DNA of 64,000 bases. Origin: Prevotella sp. E9-3. Lineage in GTDB: Bacteria; Bacteroidota; Bacteroidia; Bacteroidales; Bacteroidaceae. The notes below the pieces were generated by a model, which saw nothing but the letters and a program-made list of their open reading frames with translations, did not search any database and was not told the origin of the DNA. A program made the translations under genes and the position numbers. Below, piece after piece: positions 9,607-17,803 of the stretch (its first letter is position 1; each line of letters begins with the position of its first letter). The stretch lies in assembly GCF_022024015.1 (NCBI RefSeq), contig NZ_CP091786.1:3162001-3226000 (forward strand), given 5' to 3'.

Positions 9607-9639
9607 GCGGCACTCATCGCAAAAAACGATGGGTGCCGC
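9607..9639 (+). terminator. Terminator hairpin of the GCGGCACTCAT family
   Basis: A 13-bp stem pairs 9607-9619 with 9627-9639 across an A-rich loop. It is preceded by an A run and followed by CTTTATTT. Confidence 0.85.
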
Positions 9640-9685
9640 CTTTATTTGTACACAATTCTCCAGAACAACTTTTTCCTCAAAAAAG

Positions 9686-9716
9686 TTGGTAATTAATTAT
9701 AAATGAGCTATCTTTG
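9686..9716 (+). promoter_or_regulatory. Promoter of the second C10 protease
   Basis: TTG at 9686-9688, a 20-bp spacer and TATCTTTG at 9709-9716, about 55 bp before the start codon. Confidence 0.75.
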
Positions 9717-9771
9717 CACAGATTAAAATTACATGTCAATCATTTTCTTATCTTTTAAACACTATTAATCT

Positions 9772-12700
9772 ATGAACAGGAAGACTCTACTTTTTCTTTG
9801 CCTGCTTCTCAGCCAGCTGACATGGGCAGTCACCGTGACAAAAGAGGAAGCCCAACAGAAAGCGCTTCAGTTTCTCAGTAAGCATACTAATGCTACCGAC
9901 AAAGGTGGGAGGTTGCATTTGCCTGCTATGAACAGGAAACTTAATCTAGCCAAGGATGCTAGTAGTTATTATGTTTTCAACGTAGGTGAGCGCGATGGAT
10001 TCGTCGTTGTGAGCGGAGATGACCGTGCACCAGCCATTTTGGGCTATTGCGACGAAGGCTCGTTCAACACTGAGGATATGCCCGAGAACATGAAGGCATG
10101 GCTTCAGGGATATGCCGACCAGATTGCATGGCTGAAGCAGCACCCTAACCAAGCCGTGAGAGCTTCTGAACTCGACGAGCATGAAGCTGTAAAGCCACTG
10201 CTCAACTGCACATGGAATCAGGGCAGTCCCTATAATAGCCTGTGTCCGTATGACGGTAACGCCCGCTCGGTGACAGGCTGCGTGGCCACAGCCATGGCCC
10301 AGGTGCTATACTACCATAAATACCCAGCACAAACTATTGCCACCATCCCAGCCTATACCACATATACAAAAGGCATCAACGTGAGCAGTATCGGTATAAC
10401 AACCCTGAACTGGACCAACATGCTGAGCAACTATACCGGTAATGAAACCAATGAGCAGAAAGATGCCGTAGCCACGCTGATGAAACTATGCGGAGCTTCG
10501 GTAGAGATGGACTATTCCAGTAATGAAAGCGGTGCCCAATCGTCCTTGGTGCCCATAGCCTTCAAGAATTATTTCGATTACGATGCTGCCACCTATTTGG
10601 CTGATCGAGGTAACTTCCGTGCACGTGAATGGAACAACCTTATTTATAACGAATTGGCAAACAATCGTCCGGTGTACTATAGCGGACAGTCAACAGGCGG
10701 AGGTCATGCCTTCGTGATAGACGGTTACGACAAGAACGGACTATTCCACGTGAACTGGGGTTGGGGCGGTAATAGCAACAACTACTTCCTGTTGTCAATT
10801 CTCGATCCAGGCAGCAATAGCGGCATCGGTGCCAGTTCGAGTACCGACGGCTATAGCTTCTATCAGGATGCCTTAATCGGCGCACAGCCAAACACAGGCG
10901 TTGCTCCAAAGACAGAGGTAAAGATGACAACCTACAGTCTCAATCTGGGCAACGAGTCGGCCTTTAAGCTGACTAACGGCGTGTACAACATTTATTTTAC
11001 CGCCGAAATGTACAATTTAACAGGTGACACTTACGAATTCGAAATTGGTGTGGGGGTCTATGACTCTAACCATGAACTGGTTTTCGCCGAGAGTTGCAGG
11101 AATGTCGAACTGGACGACTCATGGGGATGGCGAGCTACCGAACTTAGTGCCGAAGCCGTCCCTGCATTGCCCAACGGCCATTACACCGTCTGTGTGGTGA
11201 GCCGCGAGAACGGCTCCAGCATCTGGCTGAAAAACGCAGGTTCTGACAAATATTACCTGACAGCTACCGTCAGCAACAACACCCTGACGCTACAGACTCC
11301 CACTATCAACCTGAGCGGCATCATGGAGGTGAGCGGCACCCTTGAGAAGGGCCGTCTTCTGACCACGAAGACAACTATTCAAAACAACGGAACGTTCTTC
11401 AACGAGCAACTCTACCTACAGGTGAACGGTGAGGACGTGGGCGGTCAGTACTTTGAGGTGGAAGAAGGTACAAGCGATGCTATTGAGATGTCATTCACCC
11501 CGAAACAGACTGGTTCCACGAAACTAGCCATAGGCTACAAGACCTATTATTATGTAGAGAACGAAGGTTGGCATGAGGAATTCAACGAGATTGCCTCAAA
11601 AACTGTAACCATTGCTGCTGCTAAGAACTACAATCTCAGTTTCAGTAACGGCCAGGTACTGAATGCCGATGCCAACGGCATCATCGGCGAGAACAGAGCC
11701 AAACTGCGTGTCAGCATCAAGAACAACAGCACGTATACCTACGACGACGACATCCGCACATATGCATGGAAGAAGAACGGAGACGGCAGTACCTTCAATT
11801 ATGCCAAAGACATACTAACCCCCATCAGTATTGCAGCAGGCGCTACCAAAACCGTCGATATCGTTGTTGACGAGCTTGACAACGGCATTTATTGGTTCAT
11901 CCTGGTTTATAAGAACAACGGCGAGTTCACCAGTTACAATAATGTCGATGAATGCTACAGGGATTTATATAACTATACCATTGCCGCTGCTGCCTCCAAC
12001 TACACCGTTACCTTCATCAATGGAGCAAAATGGCAGAACGTATATGCCTATACATTTAATCCCGAGAAGAACGGCTCATGGCCCGGCGAACTCATTCAGA
12101 AGACTGGCACCCAGACCATAAATGGCGAAAACTATGAGGTATATACCTACACCTTAGCATCTGAGGAAGCGCCCGGTTATATCATCTTCAATAACGGCAA
12201 TGGAGGTGATGGCAATCAAACCGAGGATCTCGTCTTCGAGAACGGCACTGTCTATAGCTACGATGTGGACGATACTCCCAATCCCGGACCAAGTATGACA
12301 GGCGATGGTACACTGAACAATCCATACACCGTGACCGATGCCATTACTGTAGCAGGCAAACTGGCTGCCAATGTAAAGAGTACCGAGAAATATTTCATTA
12401 AAGGTACGATTTCGAAAATCCGATACTCGTTTAGCGAACAATATGGCACTGCCGTCTTTTACATTTCGGACGATGGAAGCACGAGCAGTGACCAGTTCCA
12501 GATTTACAATGCCTATTATCTGGAAAACAAACCATGGATAGAAGGCAATGTCCAGATTCAGGTGGGCGACGAGGTCATCATGCACGGCTATGTGACCAAC
12601 TACAACGGCACGACTCCTGAAACAGTTGCCAAGGAGGCCTACATCTATTCACTGAACGGCAAGACCAAAGAAGAACTAGAAGACGGAACCTACTATCTGC

Positions 12701-14637
12701 GCAACGTAAGCACTGGTAAGTTCTGGGGTGCTGCCAACAAGTGGGGAACACAGGCTTCGCTTGTAGATGAATACCAGTATGCCACACTGAGTAATCTTGG
12801 TAACGGCACTTATAAACTCCAGTCAATGGTGTCAAACGGCGGCAATACCATCTATTTCAACGGCGAATGGATGGACAGCGGTGACATCATGCCACTGACT
12901 ATCACCAAAACCAATGACGGTCTGTACACTATTTCCAATGGTAACAACTACTTTGGCTATGACGGTACATCTACCCTGCTGGCCAAGAACCTCACTGCCG
13001 ACGACAAGAAGGCCCTGTGGCGCATTATGACAGAGAATGAGATAATGGAAGAGCAGCAGGCCATCCTGGCCACTGCCACGGCAGACCACCCTGTCGATGC
13101 TACTTTCCTCATCAGGGATGCAGACTTCGGACGTAACCGTACTGACTGGAATCAGGCTTGGTCACTGAGTAATTGCAACAACTGGTACATCGGTGGTCCT
13201 GGTCTTGACATCACCAACTACTGTGCCGAATCATACCACTCGACATTCTACCTGGATCAGTATATCTATGATGCGCCCAACGGTGTCTATCGTCTGCAAG
13301 CTCAGGGCTTCTTCCGCCAGGACGGAAGCGATAACGAAGACCTGCCATATTTCTTCATTGAAGGCGACGAAAATAGAGAGACGGCACAGTTCCCTCTGCT
13401 CACGGGTACCGAAAATTCCATGGAAGATGCCGCCATGTCTTTCCAGAATGGTGAATACAACTGTACACCAATGTTTGTCGAGGCAGGCAACTGGGGCCTC
13501 ACTGTAGGAGCCTACCTGAACAGCAACGTCATGCTGTGGTGCACCTGGGACAACTTCCGTCTGACCTACTACGGCTCAGAAGCCAACGTGAACGATGTGA
13601 AGAATGCTTCGCTCATTACGGAATACGAAGCGGCACTGGCAGCTGCCCGTGCTCTACTGACCGACAAAGAGTATATCATCGTCACGGGTACAGAGCGTAA
13701 CGACCTCAGCAATACAATCAACACTTACAGCAATGTGGAGCACGCCACTGATGCACTCAACGAGGCTATCGATGAATTGACAAATGCAGTTACCACATTC
13801 AAACTGGCCAAACTCTCATACGAAAAACTGGCCTACCTGCAGCAATTCACTGGTACTTTCCCGTATGCCAGCACCCAGAAGACCGCTACCGTAGAAGCAC
13901 ACAAGGACTACAAGCCAACAAGTGCTGCCGATGCCGAAACAAAGTACGAAGAATGGATATTAGACTACAGGAGCTACGCAGAGTCGAGTGCCCTGCTTGA
14001 AAGTAAGGCCGAATCTACCAACCTGACCTATCTGATCCACAACCCAAATGCCGAGGAAGGGACGGATTACTGGACTCTGGAACGCATGGGATCGGTAGGT
14101 TACATTCAGATACTCAACAACGAGCCACTAACCGATGCCAATGGAAATTCTGACTATAGTTATTTCGACGGCGGTGCTTGGAACATTGAGGGATGGGATG
14201 TTACACTCTATCAATACATCACCCTGCAGCCCGGCAAGTACCTGCTGACTGTAACAAGCCGTGCTTCCGGTGGTCTGAGCAGCTTCACTCTGTTTGCCGA
14301 CGAGAAAACAACAGAGATGGCTCATATCGGTTCTGTAGGAGGTCTGTTCAACAACGGATGGAACGACGCTTCAGTTGAATTCGAGATTGCAGAAGAATCA
14401 ACCATAAAGATTGGTGTCAGGGGCGTAACAGAACACATACAGAACTGGATGTCGTTCACACGCTTCCGCCTGATGAGTTTCCCATCTTCCGCAACGACAG
14501 GCATCACTGAGACGAACAATGAAATGTCTGAAAAGGACTACTACGACCTTCAGGGCCGCAAGGTGAATACTTCCACAAAGGGACTGTACATCGTCCGCAA
14601 GGCTGATGGTTCCAACAAGAAAACACTTGTCAAGTAA
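9772..14637 (+). CDS. Giant C10 cysteine protease with carbohydrate-binding-like C-terminal half
   Basis: A 1621-residue secreted protein. The first 750 residues parallel the preceding protease: signal peptide, propeptide, Cys170 in VTGCVATAMAQ and His312 in GGGHAFVIDGYD. Added after this are a starch-binding-like segment (about 745-840), an OB-fold-like domain starting GDGTLNNPYTV (about 843-960), a module of about 300 residues (about 965-1265) that recurs in the 2035-residue protein near 56 kb, a helical linker, and a jelly-roll-like domain near 1420-1580. The tail (YYDLQGRKV, GLYIVRK) is a sorting signal. It probably arose by tandem duplication plus domain gain, which may direct proteolysis to a glycosylated target; that last point is inference. 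Confidence 0.9.
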   Translation: MNRKTLLFLCLLLSQLTWAVTVTKEEAQQKALQFLSKHTNATDKGGRLHLPAMNRKLNLAKDASSYYVFNVGERDGFVVVSGDDRAPAILGYCDEGSFNTEDMPENMKAWLQGYADQIAWLKQHPNQAVRASELDEHEAVKPLLNCTWNQGSPYNSLCPYDGNARSVTGCVATAMAQVLYYHKYPAQTIATIPAYTTYTKGINVSSIGITTLNWTNMLSNYTGNETNEQKDAVATLMKLCGASVEMDYSSNESGAQSSLVPIAFKNYFDYDAATYLADRGNFRAREWNNLIYNELANNRPVYYSGQSTGGGHAFVIDGYDKNGLFHVNWGWGGNSNNYFLLSILDPGSNSGIGASSSTDGYSFYQDALIGAQPNTGVAPKTEVKMTTYSLNLGNESAFKLTNGVYNIYFTAEMYNLTGDTYEFEIGVGVYDSNHELVFAESCRNVELDDSWGWRATELSAEAVPALPNGHYTVCVVSRENGSSIWLKNAGSDKYYLTATVSNNTLTLQTPTINLSGIMEVSGTLEKGRLLTTKTTIQNNGTFFNEQLYLQVNGEDVGGQYFEVEEGTSDAIEMSFTPKQTGSTKLAIGYKTYYYVENEGWHEEFNEIASKTVTIAAAKNYNLSFSNGQVLNADANGIIGENRAKLRVSIKNNSTYTYDDDIRTYAWKKNGDGSTFNYAKDILTPISIAAGATKTVDIVVDELDNGIYWFILVYKNNGEFTSYNNVDECYRDLYNYTIAAAASNYTVTFINGAKWQNVYAYTFNPEKNGSWPGELIQKTGTQTINGENYEVYTYTLASEEAPGYIIFNNGNGGDGNQTEDLVFENGTVYSYDVDDTPNPGPSMTGDGTLNNPYTVTDAITVAGKLAANVKSTEKYFIKGTISKIRYSFSEQYGTAVFYISDDGSTSSDQFQIYNAYYLENKPWIEGNVQIQVGDEVIMHGYVTNYNGTTPETVAKEAYIYSLNGKTKEELEDGTYYLRNVSTGKFWGAANKWGTQASLVDEYQYATLSNLGNGTYKLQSMVSNGGNTIYFNGEWMDSGDIMPLTITKTNDGLYTISNGNNYFGYDGTSTLLAKNLTADDKKALWRIMTENEIMEEQQAILATATADHPVDATFLIRDADFGRNRTDWNQAWSLSNCNNWYIGGPGLDITNYCAESYHSTFYLDQYIYDAPNGVYRLQAQGFFRQDGSDNEDLPYFFIEGDENRETAQFPLLTGTENSMEDAAMSFQNGEYNCTPMFVEAGNWGLTVGAYLNSNVMLWCTWDNFRLTYYGSEANVNDVKNASLITEYEAALAAARALLTDKEYIIVTGTERNDLSNTINTYSNVEHATDALNEAIDELTNAVTTFKLAKLSYEKLAYLQQFTGTFPYASTQKTATVEAHKDYKPTSAADAETKYEEWILDYRSYAESSALLESKAESTNLTYLIHNPNAEEGTDYWTLERMGSVGYIQILNNEPLTDANGNSDYSYFDGGAWNIEGWDVTLYQYITLQPGKYLLTVTSRASGGLSSFTLFADEKTTEMAHIGSVGGLFNNGWNDASVEFEIAEESTIKIGVRGVTEHIQNWMSFTRFRLMSFPSSATTGITETNNEMSEKDYYDLQGRKVNTSTKGLYIVRKADGSNKKTLVK

Positions 14638-14662
14638 CACAACTAGCTGAAATAATAATTAG

Positions 14663-14696
14663 GCGGCACTCATCGCAAAAAAACGATGGGTGCCGC
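14663..14696 (+). terminator. Terminator hairpin of the GCGGCACTCAT family
   Basis: A 13-bp stem pairs 14663-14675 with 14684-14696 across an A-rich loop. It is the fourth member of the family and separates the secreted-protein cluster from argR. Confidence 0.85.
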
Positions 14697-14748
14697 TGTT
14701 GATTTATTATGTTACAAAACAGGTTTTTATGCAAAATATGCAAAAATA

Positions 14749-14780
14749 TTTGGCAGAAAACAGAATATTTACTAATTTTG
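14749..14780 (+). promoter_or_regulatory. Promoter of the argR operon
   Basis: TTTG at 14749-14752, a 20-bp spacer and TAATTTTG at 14773-14780. The predicted transcript start near 14786 lies downstream of the in-frame ATG at 14690, which rules that codon out as the argR start. Confidence 0.75.
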
Positions 14781-14791
14781 CACTCCAAACC

Positions 14792-14830
14792 TGTATAAAT
14801 ATTCCAATTTTTACGAATAAAGAGTATTCG
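14792..14830 (+). promoter_or_regulatory. Candidate ArgR operator (two ARG-box-like sites)
   Basis: TGTATAAATATTCC (14792-14805) resembles the ARG-box core TGAATWWWWATTCA. A second site, CGAATA-N5-TATTCG (14814-14830), is a perfect inverted repeat. Their centres lie about 23 bp apart, between the transcript start and the argR start codon. Paired sites suit a hexameric ArgR and autoregulation. Confidence 0.45.
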
Positions 14831-14836
14831 ACGACA

Positions 14837-15313
14837 ATGAAAATCAAGAACAACAGACTGGAAGCACTAAGGCTGATTATCTCAAGTCAACAACTGGGAA
14901 GCCAGGAAGAATTGCTGACAGCCCTTCAGAGAGAAGGATTCAAACTGACTCAGGCCACACTGAGCCGAGACCTGAAACAACTGAAAGTGGCCAAGGCTGC
15001 AACGATGGGTGGTAACTATGTGTACGTGCTGCCCAACGAAACAATGTACAAACGCGTGGCAACTCCCTCAACAGTGCGCGAGATGATGACGATGCCTGGT
15101 TTTGTGAGTATCACTTTCTCGGGCAATATGGCTGTGATCAAAACTCGCCCCGGATATGCCAGCTCCATCGCCTGGAACATTGACAACAGTTCGCTGGATC
15201 AGGTGTTGGGCACCATAGCTGGAGCCGACACCATTTTCGTTGTACTACAAGAAGGTGTGCCACAGGAAGAGATAATCGACGCACTGAGTACCGTTATTCC
15301 CAACATGAAATAA
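14837..15313 (+). CDS. argR: Arginine repressor ArgR
   Basis: A 158-residue protein of normal ArgR length. Residues 1-70 form the winged-helix DNA-binding domain (TQATLSRDLKQL is the recognition-helix region). Residues 80-158 form the oligomerisation and arginine-binding domain, with GADTIFVV near the arginine-contact region. I chose the ATG at 14837 because it gives the family length and lies after the promoter. It heads a GNAT-argG-argC gene string and probably represses it, and itself, when arginine is plentiful. Confidence 0.93.
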   Translation: MKIKNNRLEALRLIISSQQLGSQEELLTALQREGFKLTQATLSRDLKQLKVAKAATMGGNYVYVLPNETMYKRVATPSTVREMMTMPGFVSITFSGNMAVIKTRPGYASSIAWNIDNSSLDQVLGTIAGADTIFVVLQEGVPQEEIIDALSTVIPNMK

Positions 15314-15343
15314 ACGACGATCTGATTTTTTTAAAAGAAAAAG

Positions 15344-15973
15344 ATGGATAAGGATAATATTGAAGTGATGGTGGCTGGTCCCGAGCATGAGACCTATGTG
15401 GACACCATCTTAAACACTATTGCCGAAGCTGCCAAAGTGCGCGGTACGGGTATAGCCAAACGCACCCACGAATATCTGGCCAAGAAAATGATGGAAGCAA
15501 AGGCTGTTATCGCTATCAGCAAGGCAGATGGAAGGTTTGCAGGTTTCAGTTATATAGAAACCTGGGGCAACAAACAGTATGTAACCACAAGCGGACTGAT
15601 TGTCCACCCCGACTTCCGAGGACTGGGACTGGCCAAGCGAATTAAAGACTTAACATTTACACTGGCCCGAACCCGTTGGCCACACGCCAAGATATTCTCA
15701 CTCACCAGCGGTGCTGCAGTGATGAAAATGAATACTGAACTGGGCTATAAACCTGTAACTTTTGCCGACTTAACCGACGACGAGTCTTTCTGGAAAGGAT
15801 GTGAAGGATGTATAAACGTTGACGTGCTGCATCGCACCGGACGCAAATACTGTATCTGCACTGCCATGCTATTCGACCCAGAAGAGCATCTGCCCGCAAA
15901 ACTCAGCGAGGAAACCATCTCGCGTATCAAACATTTGGAAGAAATTGAAGAACAAGAACGAAATAACAATTAA
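15344..15973 (+). CDS. GNAT acyltransferase, probable first step of arginine synthesis
   Basis: A 209-residue GNAT-fold protein. The acyl-CoA binding motif is seen in VHPDFRGLGLAKRI (about residues 87-100). It lies between argR and argG, 30 bp after argR, in a cluster that also carries a succinylornithine-type transcarbamylase. From this context it may acylate glutamate (acetyl or succinyl transfer) in place of a classical ArgA or ArgJ; this is inference. The C-terminal third contains several Cys residues (EGCINVDVL, KYCICTAM) of unknown role. Confidence 0.75.
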   Translation: MDKDNIEVMVAGPEHETYVDTILNTIAEAAKVRGTGIAKRTHEYLAKKMMEAKAVIAISKADGRFAGFSYIETWGNKQYVTTSGLIVHPDFRGLGLAKRIKDLTFTLARTRWPHAKIFSLTSGAAVMKMNTELGYKPVTFADLTDDESFWKGCEGCINVDVLHRTGRKYCICTAMLFDPEEHLPAKLSEETISRIKHLEEIEEQERNNN

Positions 15974-15975
15974 TC

Positions 15976-16077
15976 TTTTAGGAAAGAAATTGGAATAATT
16001 AGCAGAAATTACAACCAGAAATAGAAATCTTATTAGTTGGAATAATTATTATAATTATAGTAATTTCTTTCCTAAAA
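15976..16077 (+). promoter_or_regulatory. Long inverted repeat in the argG leader
   Basis: Perfect 16-bp arms (15976-15991, starting TTTTAGGAAAG, and 16062-16077) are separated by 70 bp. Between them the 12-mer TTGGAATAATTA occurs twice (15990-16001 and 16037-16048). The 3' arm ends 15 nt before the argG start. It could be an mRNA switch that hides the start region, or an operator. No promoter consensus is seen inside. Confidence 0.5.
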
Positions 16078-16092
16078 AAAACAAAAAAGACT

Positions 16093-17298
16093 ATGAGCAA
16101 GAAAAAAGTTGTAGTAGCTTTCAGCGGTGGTTTGGACACATCCTATAATGTGATGTATCTGACAAAGGAGTTAGGTTATGAAGTTTATGCAGCCTGCGCC
16201 AACACAGGCGGTTTTTCGGCCGAACAGTTAAAGAAGAACGAAGAGAACGCCTACAAACTGGGCGCAGTGAAATATGTGACTCTCGATGTTACTCAGGAAT
16301 ATTACGAGAAGTCTCTGAAATATATGATCTTTGGTAATGTGCTGCGCAACAACTGCTACCCCATATCAGTATCCAGCGAGCGCATCTTCCAGGCTATTGC
16401 CATTGCACGCTATGCCAAAGAGATTGGTGCCGATGCCATAGCACACGGTTCAACAGGTGCGGGCAACGACCAGATTCGTTTCGACATGACTTTTCTGGTG
16501 ATGGCTCCCGGCGTGGAAATCATCACACTGACACGCGACCGCAACCTCACTCGTAAGGAAGAGGTGGACTACTTGAACGCCAACGGCTATTTCGCTGACT
16601 TCACCAAGCTGAAATATTCGTATAACGTAGGTATCTGGGGAACCTCTATCTGCGGCGGCGAACTGCTCGACCCCACACAGGGTCTGCCCGAAGAGGCTTA
16701 TCTGAAGCATGTGACCAATTCTGAGAAGGAGTCGCTGCTGAAGATTGAGTTTGACAAAGGTGAGATTGTTGCCGTGAACGGTGAGAAGTTCAGCGATCAT
16801 ATCAAAGCCATCCAGAAGATTGAGGAGATTGGCGCCAGCTATGCCATTGGTCGTGACGCCAACGTGGGCGATACGATTATAGGCATTAAAGGCCGTGTAG
16901 GTTTTGAGGCTGCCGCTCCCAAGCTCATCATTGAGGCTCACCGTTTGCTGGAGAAGTCAACGCTCAGTAAGTGGCAGCAGTACTGGAAGGATCAGGTGGC
17001 CAACTGGTATGGCATGTTCCTCCACGAGAGTCAGTACCTGGAGCCTGTGATGCCCGATATCGAGGCAATGCTCACCTCAAGTCAGCGCAACGTGACCGGC
17101 ACTGCCATTCTGAAGCTTCGTCCTTATGGATTTGAGACGGTGGGCATTGACTCCGCTAACGACCTGACAAAGTCGAAGCTCGGCGAGTATGGCGAGACCC
17201 AGACCGGCTGGACCGCCGACGAGGCAAAGGGCTTCATTAAGGTCAGCTCTACCCCACTGAGAGTGTACTACGGAATTCACAAAGACGAAAAAAGATAA
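16093..17298 (+). CDS. argG: Argininosuccinate synthase
   Basis: A 401-residue full-length enzyme that condenses citrulline and aspartate with ATP. The N-type ATP pyrophosphatase loop is FSGGLDTS (residues 9-16). Further conserved motifs are AHGSTGAGNDQIRFD and SICGGELLD. In the succinylated pathway of Bacteroidetes, citrulline is released before this step. It lies downstream of the GNAT gene and immediately before the DUF559 unit, whose left inverted repeat starts 3 bp after the argG stop codon. Confidence 0.96.
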   Translation: MSKKKVVVAFSGGLDTSYNVMYLTKELGYEVYAACANTGGFSAEQLKKNEENAYKLGAVKYVTLDVTQEYYEKSLKYMIFGNVLRNNCYPISVSSERIFQAIAIARYAKEIGADAIAHGSTGAGNDQIRFDMTFLVMAPGVEIITLTRDRNLTRKEEVDYLNANGYFADFTKLKYSYNVGIWGTSICGGELLDPTQGLPEEAYLKHVTNSEKESLLKIEFDKGEIVAVNGEKFSDHIKAIQKIEEIGASYAIGRDANVGDTIIGIKGRVGFEAAAPKLIIEAHRLLEKSTLSKWQQYWKDQVANWYGMFLHESQYLEPVMPDIEAMLTSSQRNVTGTAILKLRPYGFETVGIDSANDLTKSKLGEYGETQTGWTADEAKGFIKVSSTPLRVYYGIHKDEKR

Positions 17299-17300
17299 AA

Positions 17301-17803
17301 AGCCTACCCCTAACCCCTCCCAAGGGGAAGGGGACTTTTTTGTCAGATGATTTCGTATGAAAGAGCGTAAGAGTTTCAAATACGAAATGGCAGATTCATT
17401 GCTTTACCCTCGTTTAAAAGAGTACGCATCCAAAAACAGAATGAATCCCACTGAAGCAGAGAGCATCTTATGGAATTATCTAAAAGGAAATTTTGGGGGA
17501 TGCCATTTCAGAAGACAACATATAATAGGACCATATATTGCAGACTTCGCTTGTCTTTCACACAGACTCATTATTGAGTTGGATGGCGGGTATCATCAGT
17601 TGCCGGAACAGCAGATAAGTGATAATGAACGCTCTTTGTGGTTAGAAAACAAAGGCTTTTTTATTCTTAGGTTTACCAACGAAGAAGTCATTGGAGCTAC
17701 AGAAATAGTCTTAAACAGAATAAAAAAATTTATCATAAATGAACAATTATAGCAATACTAATATAAATTCTCCCCTCCCCTCGGGAGGGGTTGGGGGTAG
17801 GCT
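17301..17803. mobile_element. DUF559 nuclease unit bounded by inverted repeats
   Basis: A left repeat (17301-17334, starting AGCCTACCCC and containing AACCCCTCCC) and a right repeat (17771-17803) are inverted copies that match at about 31 of 34 positions. Each is also internally palindromic. They enclose one gene, the DUF559 nuclease. The unit fills the argG-argC interval exactly, from 3 bp after argG into codon 22 of argC. Solitary copies of the same repeat family occur at 3585 and 7007. It is likely a small mobile or once-mobile unit; no target duplication is evident. Confidence 0.65.
17357..17752 (+). CDS. DUF559 protein, Vsr-like endonuclease fold
   Basis: A 131-residue protein of the DUF559 family, related to very-short-patch repair and PD-(D/E)XK nucleases. 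The typical core is seen: NPTEAESILWNYL, FRRQHIIGPYIADF, then IIELDGGYHQ with the likely catalytic Asp and Glu. The biochemical function of the family is not settled. It is unrelated to arginine synthesis and is enclosed by inverted repeats. Its last codons overlap the start of argC by 14 nt, so it may affect argC translation. Confidence 0.85.
   Translation: MKERKSFKYEMADSLLYPRLKEYASKNRMNPTEAESILWNYLKGNFGGCHFRRQHIIGPYIADFACLSHRLIIELDGGYHQLPEQQISDNERSLWLENKGFFILRFTNEEVIGATEIVLNRIKKFIINEQL

Noticed and set aside
14690..14836. Longer argR starting at 14690
   Set aside because: The predicted transcript start is near 14786, after this ATG, and the extension overlaps the previous terminator. ArgR length is normal from 14837.
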